A DNA stretch of 5,713 nt from Chitinophagaceae bacterium (lineage in GTDB: Bacteria > Bacteroidota > Bacteroidia > Chitinophagales > Chitinophagaceae), in contig DMRT01000297.1 in NCBI GenBank assembly GCA_003455235.1, positions 1 through 5,713 of the forward strand. The letters are read 5' to 3'. Of this stretch, positions 1-5,713 are shown piece after piece; position 1 is the first letter of the stretch; every line of letters begins with the position of its first letter. The notes beneath the pieces are model-generated. The model was given only the letters and a program-made list of their open reading frames with translations. It was not told the DNA's origin and ran no database searches. The translations under genes were made by a program, and so were the position numbers.

Positions 1-442
1 CACGTCAATCATCAACCTGCTCAATGCCAACACGAATTATTCGCTGATGGTACAGGCCATCACCAAGGCCGGACTTACCAGCGTGTTTTCACCGGCGGCC
101 TCCGCCCCCATCACCGTGTTTGCCATTCCCAATTCAGTGATGACAGCAAACGGCTATGATGCCACCACCATTGCCGGACTCAGTGGTGCAGGACTCACCA
201 CGCTCACCAACATCCTGCGCTATCACGTGATCGGCTCCCGTAACTTCTCCACCGATCTAAAGACTGGCACATTAAAAACACTGTATGTTAATGCCGGGGC
301 CAGCACCTATGTTACCGTAAGTTTCGGAAGCGGCGTGCTGATCAAAGGTGCCACCAATGCTACAGCATTCCAGATCACTCCGGTTGACCTGGCTGCCAGT
401 AACGGGGTACTCCAGAACATCACCGGTATGCTGAAACCATGA
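1..442 (+). CDS. Fasciclin (FAS1) domain protein, C-terminal part
   Basis: This is the 3' end of a gene that enters from the left; the first full codon starts at base 2, giving 146 visible residues and a TGA stop. It covers nearly one whole FAS1 domain. The motif TVFAIPN (visible residues 38-44) corresponds to the conserved H1 box (TVFAPTN), LRYHVI (72-77) to the H2 region with its YH pair, and the ending NGVLQNITGMLKP to the usual NGVIHVIDGVLLP closing strand. The protein ends right after this domain, so this is the last FAS1 repeat; more may lie upstream. FAS1 domains mediate adhesion or protein contacts, and Bacteroidota members are usually secreted or lipid-anchored, but the signal sequence is outside the window. 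An ATG at 47 is internal, because the frame stays open and FAS1-like (INLLNANTNYSLM) upstream of it. A hairpin terminator follows 27 bases after the stop. Family call is firm; specific function unknown. Confidence 0.9.
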   Translation, partial: TSIINLLNANTNYSLMVQAITKAGLTSVFSPAASAPITVFAIPNSVMTANGYDATTIAGLSGAGLTTLTNILRYHVIGSRNFSTDLKTGTLKTLYVNAGASTYVTVSFGSGVLIKGATNATAFQITPVDLAASNGVLQNITGMLKP

Positions 443-469
443 CGACTGCGAATTTTTAACGAAACCTTC

Positions 470-510
470 ATAATTAAAAGGGCACTGAATTTTAGTGCCC
501 TTTTAATTAT
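470..510 (+). terminator. Strong intrinsic terminator after the fasciclin gene
   Basis: A perfect 17-bp stem pairs 470-486 with 494-510 (3' arm AGTGCCCTTTTAATTAT) around a 7-base loop. The GC-rich core GGGCACT/AGTGCCC is flanked by an A-run on the 5' side and a T-run (TTTTAATTAT) on the 3' side. Because of this symmetry it may work in both directions. It separates the fasciclin gene from the plug-protein gene, which therefore probably has its own promoter. Confidence 0.88.
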
Positions 511-512
511 TA

Positions 513-520
513 TACTTTTA
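513..520 (+). promoter_or_regulatory. Possible -7 promoter element for the plug-protein gene
   Basis: TACTTTTA matches the Bacteroidota -7 consensus TAnnTTTG at all positions but the last. It sits just after the terminator hairpin and 17 bases before the ATG at 538, so the 5' leader would be very short. No TTG (-33 element) is seen at the expected distance, because that region is the terminator stem. The call rests on one weak motif and on the need for a promoter in the gap. Confidence 0.25.
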
Positions 521-537
521 CAGAACAATACAGCCCC

Positions 538-2949
538 ATGCCAAAAACTATTCTGTCCCTCCTGCTGGTAGCCTGCTCTTTTTTTTCAACCGCTCAAACA
601 GCTGTACCGGACAAGATTGTGGATGCACTCGATTCTTTTTCGTTTATACGCCCGCAGGAAAAGGCATACCTGCAAACCGACCGCAATGGCTATGTGGCAG
701 GCGAAAGCATATGGTTTAAGACCTATACCCTGCTGAATGAACGGCCTACTATCCTCAGCAAAGTGATTTATGTGGACCTGGTGAACCAGGAAGGATCAAT
801 CGTGGAAAAGAAAATGCTGAAACTGAAGAACGGAACAGCCAGCGGGGTGATGGACCTGAAAACAGATATACCGGCAGGCGCTTACCAGCTTCGGTGTTAT
901 ACCTTGTGGATGCTCAATTTCCCGGACTTTATTTTTGTAAAACAGGTGAGCATCTTCAGTAATACAAAAAATGATAAAGCAACAAATAATGCCGTGGCGG
1001 CCGCAACACTAAAACTCAGCTTCTTTCCGGAAGGAGGAAGCCTGGTGGCCGGTGTAAAAAGCACGGTTGCGTTTAAAGCGCTGGATGCCGGGGGAAACCC
1101 GGTATCCGTTAACGGAGATATCATCAATACAAAAAATGAAAAAGTGGCCACCTTTAAATCCGTACACGATGGCATGGGTAATTTTGAATTCACCCCACTG
1201 ACCGGAGAAACATATAAAGCCGTGGTACAAACAGGCCCGGGCACTTCAAAAGATGTTCCGCTGCCGGCTTCAAAAAATGAAGGCATTGTACTGTCAGCCG
1301 ACAATAGCAGTGCCGGAAAAATTTTTATCAAAGTAACCCGGGCTGAAAAAAACAAAGACAAATACAATAACCTGCTGCTGGTGGCCCAGCTGAACTACCA
1401 GGTGGCTTATGTGGGCAAGCTGAATATGGATGAAGGACTGGATGCCGCAGCCATTAACAAAAAGAATTTCCCTTCCGGCATCCTGCAGATCACCGTACTT
1501 ACCGAGGCTGGGCAGCCACTGGCCGAAAGGCTTGTGTTCATTTCCAATTACAACCCGGGCAATCCATTACTGCAGGCAACAACGACTGATCTTGATAAAA
1601 GGAAAAAAAATGTATGGGTACTGGATGCCGCCGGGTTCAGCGATTTGCAGGCCGCTGTTTCCATTACCAATGCAGGCAGCGGCAATGGGCAATACGCACC
1701 CGGTATCCTGTCCTCCTTTCTTTTATCATCCGACCTGAAAGGAAATATTCATGAACCCGGTTATTATTTCAAAGACAAGGAACCCGAAACCCTGCAGCAT
1801 CTCGACCTGTTGATGATGGTGCACGGCTGGCGCCGGTACAACCTGGAAGAGATTATGGCCAACCGCTTTCCGCCGCTGCACTACCCGTTTGAAACCGGGC
1901 TCAGCATCACCGGGAAAGTAATGCAGAGCAATGGAAAAAGTGTTCTTAAAGATGGAAAAATCAACCTGGTGATACGGGGCGAAGATTCCACCCGGATCAT
2001 GGCCGAAGGCAAAACAAATGAATCATCCGTGTTTGTGGTAAGCGACCTGGAGTTCCGGAAATCGGCTGCGGTATATTACCAGGGCACCAATGTATCAAAG
2101 AATGAAGCCATCGTGTCGGTGAAAATTGATTCTGCTTATTTTGATACCCTGGCCAGAACCGCACCCAATGATGTGTTGATGGCGAATACGGTTTCCGTTC
2201 CCCTGCTGGAAAAAATGGCATCTGAAAAAGCAACCACCGATACCGGGAAAAGCAAAACCCTGCGTGAAGTGGTGCTGCGTGCCAAGAAGCGGTCTGTTGC
2301 CGATTCACTCAATCTTTTATATGCCTCGGATCTTTTCTTCAACAGCGACCAGACGCTTACACTTAATCCCAACATCAACTATTACGACATGTGGCAGTTC
2401 CTGCGTATGAACGTACCCGGCATTGCCATCAATCAAACCGATACCGGCACACAGGTGAATTTTTCCCGTTACCAGGGGATCGAACTTTTTTCAGAAAACA
2501 CCACCGACAATTCGGTGCAGTTCTTCCTGAACGAAGTAGCCGTGAACATCTCGCTTATTGAAAGTCTTGACCCCTCGGATGTGGCCATGGTAAAAGTATA
2601 CAAAGGAAATACCGGTATTGCCCTGGGAGCCATTCGTGGCGCCATAGCCATTTATACCACCAAGGGAAAATCCACCCGCGACTGGCGGCAGAAAGGATTT
2701 GATTTCTTCAACCGCTCGGGCTATTCGGCCAACCGGGAATTTTATGAAATGGATTATTCAAAAGTAAAACAAGAAACGGTTGACCAGGACATCCGCACCA
2801 CCCTGTACTGGAACCCGGAAATAAAAGTTAAAGACGGCAAAGCCATCATTGAATTTTACAACGACGATGTTTGTAAAAAATACAAGGTGGTGGTTGAGGG
2901 AATGGATAAGAACGGCAGGTTACTGCATGCCGAAAAAGAAGTGCAGTAA
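538..2949 (+). CDS. MG2-like and TonB-receptor plug domain envelope protein (no barrel)
   Basis: An 803-residue exported protein of a Bacteroidota family usually annotated as TonB-dependent receptor plug domain-containing. Residues 1-20 form a signal sequence with core ILSLLLVA; cleavage near STA-Q (19/20) is likely, although L-V-A-C at 10-13 also fits a lipobox. Residues ~36-140 resemble a macroglobulin MG2 domain (EKAYLQTDRNGYVAGESIWFK, then LRCYTLWMLNF). Further beta-sandwich domains follow at ~161-231 (FFPEGGSLVAG) and ~249-340. Residues 391-434 hold the family signature LLSSDLKG...MMVHGWRRY. A carboxypeptidase-regulatory-like segment is near 456-515, the linker LREVVL at 575-580, and a plug-like domain at ~605-710 (MWQFLRMNVPGI, FFLNEVAV, VKVYKG, GAIAIYTTKG). 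The tail TTLYWNPEIKV...YKVVVEGMDKNG (754-793) is a last beta domain. There is no 22-strand barrel and no thioester CGEQ motif. The protein is inferred to act in the periplasm or outer membrane; substrate unknown. ATG 538 directly precedes the signal peptide. It converges on the gene at 2956. Confidence 0.88.
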   Translation: MPKTILSLLLVACSFFSTAQTAVPDKIVDALDSFSFIRPQEKAYLQTDRNGYVAGESIWFKTYTLLNERPTILSKVIYVDLVNQEGSIVEKKMLKLKNGTASGVMDLKTDIPAGAYQLRCYTLWMLNFPDFIFVKQVSIFSNTKNDKATNNAVAAATLKLSFFPEGGSLVAGVKSTVAFKALDAGGNPVSVNGDIINTKNEKVATFKSVHDGMGNFEFTPLTGETYKAVVQTGPGTSKDVPLPASKNEGIVLSADNSSAGKIFIKVTRAEKNKDKYNNLLLVAQLNYQVAYVGKLNMDEGLDAAAINKKNFPSGILQITVLTEAGQPLAERLVFISNYNPGNPLLQATTTDLDKRKKNVWVLDAAGFSDLQAAVSITNAGSGNGQYAPGILSSFLLSSDLKGNIHEPGYYFKDKEPETLQHLDLLMMVHGWRRYNLEEIMANRFPPLHYPFETGLSITGKVMQSNGKSVLKDGKINLVIRGEDSTRIMAEGKTNESSVFVVSDLEFRKSAAVYYQGTNVSKNEAIVSVKIDSAYFDTLARTAPNDVLMANTVSVPLLEKMASEKATTDTGKSKTLREVVLRAKKRSVADSLNLLYASDLFFNSDQTLTLNPNINYYDMWQFLRMNVPGIAINQTDTGTQVNFSRYQGIELFSENTTDNSVQFFLNEVAVNISLIESLDPSDVAMVKVYKGNTGIALGAIRGAIAIYTTKGKSTRDWRQKGFDFFNRSGYSANREFYEMDYSKVKQETVDQDIRTTLYWNPEIKVKDGKAIIEFYNDDVCKKYKVVVEGMDKNGRLLHAEKEVQ

Positions 2950-2955
2950 TTCCGC

Positions 2956-4227
2956 CTATCCAAAGAACAGGTAACACAATACGATGGATGTGATGATGCA
3001 TACCAGGTCGGCCAATAGCATGGCCCCGATGCTGTATCTTGTATTTTTAATTCCGACAGAACCAAAATAAACTGCCACTACGTAAAACGTGGTATCAGAT
3101 GCTCCCTGGAATATACCCGAGAGTTTGCTGGCGAATGAATCCGGTCCGTACGCTTTCATGGTCTTGGCCATCATTCCTCTTGCCGCCCCGCCGCTCAATG
3201 GCCTGATCAGTGCTGTTGGCAAGCCGTCCACGAAGCGGGTATCGGCGCCAAACAGGGCAAAGAAATGTTTTACCCCGTTCATAATCGCATCAAAAGTTCC
3301 ACTGGTACGCAGCATACTTACGGCAATCAGGATGCCGAGGATATAAGGGATGATGCGGATGGCGGTATCGAAACCGTTCTTTGCCCCATCGAGGAAAGCG
3401 GAGAATACATCAATCTTTTTATACAGGGCACCCAGTACAATCAGCAGGAATACCAGTAAAATGAGCCCATTGCTGAGCTGGCCGGAAAACAGCTGCAGCC
3501 CATCAGCATTTAATCTGGTAATATACCAGACCAAAGATGCAATCACGGCAGAAATTCCCAGTACCCACAGCAGGATCACCGGCTGCAGCAGGTTGATCCG
3601 TTGTTTCATTGAAACAATGATCATGGCGGCTATGGTGCCCACAAAGGTTACGATCATACAGGGAATAAAAATATCAGTGGGGTCTGTGGCTTTTTGTGCT
3701 GCTCTTACGGCAATCACACTAACGGGTATCAGGTTCAGTCCTGCAGCATGCAGGCACAGGAACATGATCTGCGGATTGGAGGCCGCTTCTTTGTTGGGGT
3801 TCAGCTCCTGCAGGCTTTCCATGGCTTTTAGCCCGAAAGGAGTAGCCGCATTATCCAGCCCCAGCAGGTTGGCAGAAAAGTTCATGATCATGTGCCCATG
3901 CGCCGGGTGGTTGCGGGGCACTTCGGGAAAAAGTTTTGAAAAGAACGGACCCACGATCCTGGATAAGAGCCGGATGCCGCCCGCTTTTTCGGCAATACTC
4001 ATAAACCCGATGAATAACGACAGTACCCCAACCAGCTTCAGGCAGATGTTCACGGCTGTCCAGCAGGTTTCTATCACGCCATCCATCTTTAACGGGTTGG
4101 CGGGATCATCGGCCTTGCCGCTGATCATCCAGGAAAATATCTGTGTTTCGCCAAAGAAAAAACATTTGATACCCGCCACCACAATTGCCACAATGATAAA
4201 GGCACTCCAGATTCTGCTTAAGGCCAT
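2956..4227 (-). CDS. SpmA-SpmB fusion, nucleoside recognition (Gate) domain membrane protein
   Basis: A 423-residue polytopic membrane protein in which the two spore-maturation proteins, separate in Bacillus (each under 200 residues), are joined. Residues 1 to ~205 are SpmA-like: an N-terminal membrane helix (7-25), LFPEVPRNHPAHGHMIMN (99-116), the signature NLLGLDNAATPFGLKAM (120-136), ELNPNKEAASN and LIPVSVIAVRAA. Residues ~262-423 are SpmB-like: ALYKKIDVFSAFLDGAKNGF, RIIPYILGILIAVSMLR, LIRPLSGGAARG (340-351), YGPDSF, QGASDTTFYVVAVYFGSVGIKNTRYS (374-399), then a last helix. Two hydrophobic segments (about 213-236 and 252-268) join the halves. In Bacillus these proteins affect spore-core dehydration; in Bacteroidota, which do not sporulate, the role is unknown. 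The Gate domain is shared with nucleoside transporters, so small-molecule transport is a reasonable inference. The start is ATG 4227 and the stop TAG. It is divergent from ychF and ends 6 bases from the plug-protein stop. Confidence 0.9.
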   Translation of the reverse strand: MALSRIWSAFIIVAIVVAGIKCFFFGETQIFSWMISGKADDPANPLKMDGVIETCWTAVNICLKLVGVLSLFIGFMSIAEKAGGIRLLSRIVGPFFSKLFPEVPRNHPAHGHMIMNFSANLLGLDNAATPFGLKAMESLQELNPNKEAASNPQIMFLCLHAAGLNLIPVSVIAVRAAQKATDPTDIFIPCMIVTFVGTIAAMIIVSMKQRINLLQPVILLWVLGISAVIASLVWYITRLNADGLQLFSGQLSNGLILLVFLLIVLGALYKKIDVFSAFLDGAKNGFDTAIRIIPYILGILIAVSMLRTSGTFDAIMNGVKHFFALFGADTRFVDGLPTALIRPLSGGAARGMMAKTMKAYGPDSFASKLSGIFQGASDTTFYVVAVYFGSVGIKNTRYSIGAMLLADLVCIITSIVLCYLFFG

Positions 4228-4233
4228 AAGAAC

Positions 4234-4275
4234 AGTTTATAGTTTGAAGTTTGAGGTTACAGTTCGAAAGTTAGT
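4234..4275. repeat. Degenerate 7-bp repeats, left arm (AGTTTRA type)
   Basis: About six units of roughly 7 bp, each centred on GTT: AGTTTAT, AGTTTGA, AGTTTGA, GGTTACA, GTTCGAA, AGTTAGT, with a one-base phase slip near 4262. The array begins 7 bases upstream of the minus-strand start codon, so read in the direction of that gene its leader contains AAACTTC, AAACTAT and AAACTGT units. It is the mirror-oriented counterpart of the array at 4301-4349: GTTTATAGTTT at 4235-4245 is the exact complement of AAACTATAAAC at 4321-4331. Confidence 0.7.
4266..4273 (-). promoter_or_regulatory. Weak candidate -7 element for the SpmA-SpmB gene
   Basis: Read on the minus strand, TAACTTTC fits TAnnTTTG except at the last base and lies 38 bases upstream of the ATG at 4227. 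A TTG exists further upstream on this strand (near 4286-4284) but only 11 bases away, too close for the usual spacing. The sequence overlaps the left repeat array, so the match may be incidental. Confidence 0.2.
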
Positions 4276-4300
4276 TATTTCTTTCAAGACATTGATCAGC

Positions 4301-4349
4301 AACCATAAACCACAAACCAAAAACTATAAACCACAAACTACAAACCCAA
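4301..4349. repeat. Degenerate 7-bp tandem repeats, right arm (AACCAYA type)
   Basis: Seven head-to-tail 7-bp units in exact phase: AACCATA, AACCACA, AACCAAA, AACTATA, AACCACA, AACTACA and AACCCAA. Every unit starts with AAC, and the changes fall mostly in positions 4-6. The plus strand has almost no G here. The array lies just upstream of the proposed ychF -7 element, in the place where a -33 element would be. Similar degenerate heptamers occur between genes in Chitinophagaceae-type genomes (recalled, not checked). Function unknown. Confidence 0.8.
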
Positions 4350-4363
4350 ACCCCCGAAACCCT

Positions 4364-4371
4364 TACCTTTG
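4364..4371 (+). promoter_or_regulatory. Probable ychF promoter, -7 element TACCTTTG
   Basis: TACCTTTG is a full match to the Bacteroidota -7 consensus TAnnTTTG and is followed by C, as is common. It would start transcription near 4378 and give a leader of about 35 bases before ATG 4412. No TTG is seen 17-23 bases upstream, where the sequence is the A/C-rich repeat array. A second full match, TAATTTTG at 4395-4402, is too close to the start codon to be the better choice, though it has a TTG at 4369-4371. Confidence 0.55.
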
Positions 4372-4411
4372 CGCCGGTTTTTACTATTGACTATTAATTT
4401 TGATTTGAATT

Positions 4412-5509
4412 ATGGCTTTAAAAGCAGGAATTGTAGGACTTCCCAACGTTGGTAAATCAACTTTATTCAATGCAGTTAGCAGCAGCGCCAAGGCACAGGC
4501 CAGCAACTACCGCTTCTGTACCATCGAACCCAATACCGGGCTGGTGAATGTGCCCGATCCCCGGCTGAATGCACTGGCTTCGCTGGTGAACCCCGAGCGC
4601 ATTGTACCCACCCAGATCGAGATCGTGGACATTGCAGGATTGGTGCGTGGCGCCAGCAAGGGCGAGGGACTGGGAAATAAATTCCTGGCCAATATCCGCG
4701 AAGTGGATGCCATCATTCACGTGATCCGTTGCTTTGAAGACGATAATATTTTACGCGACGAAGGCCCGATCAATCCCGTGGGTGATAAGGAGATCATTGA
4801 AACAGAACTGCAATTAAAAGACCTGGAAAGCGTGGAGAAGAAACTGCAGCGTACCGAAAAAATGGCAAAAACAGATCCTAAGATGAAGGCAGAACTGGAC
4901 GTACTGCAACGTTGCCAGGAACACCTCAATAAAGGAAAGAATATCATCTCCCTCGGACTGGGTAAGGAAGAGAAATCGGCCATCGACGACCTGTTCCTGC
5001 TTACCGATAAACCCGTACTGTATGTTGCCAATGTAGATGAGGCCAGCATGCATACCGGCAATAAATTTTCCGAAGCATTGATGGATGCCGTAAAAAATGA
5101 AGGCAATGAAGTGATCGTGATGACCAATGCCATTGAAGCGCAGATCGCCGAGTTTGAAAACCCGGATGATAAGGCCATGTTCATGGAAGAATACAAAATG
5201 GATGAGCCGGCACTTGACCGTTTGATCCACTCTACGTATAAATTACTCAACCTCTCCACCTACTTCACCGCCGGTGTACAGGAAGTGCGTGCCTGGACCA
5301 TTCACAAAGGATGGAAAGCGCCACAAGCCGCCAGCGTAATCCATACCGATTTTGAAAAAGGTTTCATTAGAGCAGAAGTTATCAGTTATGATGATTTCGT
5401 GAGCTATGGTTCTGAAGCGAAAGTTAAAGAAGCTGGAAAAATGAGAGTAGAAGGAAAAGAATACATCGTAAAAGATGGTGATGTAATGCATTTCCGTTTT
5501 AACGTGTAA
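4412..5509 (+). CDS. ychF: Ribosome-binding ATPase YchF (Obg-family, OLA1-like)
   Basis: A complete 365-residue YchF, the usual family length. It is a cytosolic P-loop NTPase that binds ribosomes and, unlike most Obg relatives, prefers ATP. Visible motifs: the P-loop GLPNVGKST at 9-17; the G3 region DIAGLVRGASKGEGLGN at 73-89, with Leu after DxAG where classical GTPases have Gln; and NVDE at 207-210 in place of the NKxD guanine-specificity motif, which explains the ATP preference. A helical, charged coiled-coil-like insert spans ~128-175 (QLKDLESVEKKLQRTEK). The TGS domain occupies ~278-365 and ends with the typical MHFRFNV. ATG 4412 gives the standard N-terminus MALKAGIVGLPN. No Shine-Dalgarno is seen; the leader is AT-rich. 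A terminator lies 31 bases after the stop. The last ~165 bases are much more AT-rich than the rest and use AGA for arginine twice, whereas all earlier arginines are CGN. All key residues are present. Confidence 0.97.
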   Translation: MALKAGIVGLPNVGKSTLFNAVSSSAKAQASNYRFCTIEPNTGLVNVPDPRLNALASLVNPERIVPTQIEIVDIAGLVRGASKGEGLGNKFLANIREVDAIIHVIRCFEDDNILRDEGPINPVGDKEIIETELQLKDLESVEKKLQRTEKMAKTDPKMKAELDVLQRCQEHLNKGKNIISLGLGKEEKSAIDDLFLLTDKPVLYVANVDEASMHTGNKFSEALMDAVKNEGNEVIVMTNAIEAQIAEFENPDDKAMFMEEYKMDEPALDRLIHSTYKLLNLSTYFTAGVQEVRAWTIHKGWKAPQAASVIHTDFEKGFIRAEVISYDDFVSYGSEAKVKEAGKMRVEGKEYIVKDGDVMHFRFNV

Positions 5510-5540
5510 AAATTTTATAAGTAAAAACTTACTATATTAA

Positions 5541-5571
5541 ATCGAGCAAAAAATTTTGCTCGATTTTTTTT
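5541..5571 (+). terminator. Intrinsic terminator after ychF
   Basis: ATCGAGCAAAA (5541-5551) pairs with TTTTGCTCGAT (5554-5564), and T bases run from 5564 to 5571. With only two bases between the arms, the innermost A-T pairs must open to form the loop, leaving the stable core ATCGAGC/GCTCGAT. The position, 31 bases beyond the ychF stop and 47 bases before the next start, fits termination of ychF transcription. Confidence 0.85.
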
Positions 5572-5617
5572 GTAACAATTTCAATAGTTTCAAAACTAAT
5601 TGTAAAAAAATAAAAAA

Positions 5618-5713
5618 ATGAACAATCACGAAATAGACTACAAAATTCACGGCGAAGAATTGCAATGCGTTGAAATAGAATTAGATCCACAAGAAGCAGT
5701 GATTTCTGAACCC
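5618..5713 (+). CDS. AIM24/TIGR00266-family protein, N-terminal part
   Basis: The first 32 codons of a gene that runs off the right edge, starting MNNHEIDYKIHGEELQ and continuing CVEIELDPQEAVISEP. This resembles the start of AIM24-family (TIGR00266) proteins, which typically read like HEIDYKIHG-(D/E)-MQ-VE-(V/I)-ELDP-E-VIAEAGSM. These are beta-rich proteins of unclear function, named after a yeast mitochondrial protein. The next residues would be expected to continue as an AGxMM-like motif, but they are outside the window. The leader is a run of A bases (TAAAAAAATG) with no Shine-Dalgarno, usual for this phylum. GC is about 38%. With the ychF terminator in between, it probably has its own promoter in the AT-rich gap 5572-5617, but I see no clear TAnnTTTG there. 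The family call rests on a short stretch. Confidence 0.72.
   Translation, partial: MNNHEIDYKIHGEELQCVEIELDPQEAVISEP

Noticed and set aside
47..442. ATG at 47 as the true start of a small fasciclin protein
   Set aside because: The frame is open to the window edge and the residues before the ATG already match the start of the FAS1 domain, so the gene begins upstream.
897..1367. A 156-codon minus-strand frame inside the plug-protein gene
   Set aside because: The plus-strand protein is continuous and family-like across this region; the minus frame shows no recognisable domain and no credible start context.
1603..1610. An 8-A run in the plug-protein gene as a frameshift
   Set aside because: The reading frame continues normally on both sides with family-like sequence, so there is no sign of a break; it just encodes lysines.
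4301..4349. The phased repeats as a CRISPR array
   Set aside because: The units are 7 bp with no spacers, far from the roughly 24-37 bp repeats with unique spacers of a CRISPR array, and no cas gene is present.
3350..4390. A long open frame (346 codons) on the plus strand opposite the SpmA-SpmB gene
   Set aside because: It is antisense to a clearly recognisable membrane protein, has no family resemblance, and its C-terminus is just the translated heptamer repeat. It is a shadow of the real gene.
4717..5259. A 180-codon minus-strand frame inside ychF
   Set aside because: It is serine-rich low-information translation opposite a highly conserved gene, as expected of an antisense shadow.

Overview
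The window looks like a stretch of chromosome from a member of the Bacteroidota, most likely Chitinophagaceae or a close relative. Four things point there: a family of large envelope proteins (MG2-like domains plus a TonB-receptor plug without a barrel) that is typical of this phylum; the promoter motif TAnnTTTG upstream of ychF; the lack of clear Shine-Dalgarno sequences before the starts; and 7-bp AACCATA/AACCACA-type repeats between genes. Placement below phylum is inference. Most of the window has moderate GC, and the last ~370 bases are clearly more AT-rich.

Layout: (1) Bases 1-442 hold the end of a fasciclin (FAS1) domain protein, closed by a strong hairpin terminator at 470-510. (2) Bases 538-2949 encode an exported 803-residue MG2/plug-domain protein. 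(3) Bases 4227-2956, on the minus strand, encode a fused SpmA-SpmB-type membrane protein; its stop codon lies only 6 bases from that of the plug protein, so the two genes converge. (4) The 184-base divergent spacer 4228-4411 carries two arrays of degenerate 7-bp repeats in opposite orientation and the probable ychF promoter. (5) Bases 4412-5509 encode the conserved ribosome-associated ATPase YchF, followed by a terminator at 5541-5571. (6) From 5618 to the window edge is the start of an AIM24/TIGR00266-family protein.

The genes do not form one operon or an obvious shared pathway. The fasciclin and MG2/plug proteins are both likely cell-surface or periplasmic, but a terminator separates them. 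SpmAB (inner membrane), YchF (cytosol) and the AIM24-like protein look like ordinary core genes. I found no RNA gene, CRISPR array, insertion sequence or phage gene, and no convincing new multi-gene system. The most interesting features are the inverted heptamer arrays between spmAB and ychF, the barrel-less plug protein, and an abrupt drop in GC and change in arginine codons inside the last ~165 bases of ychF.
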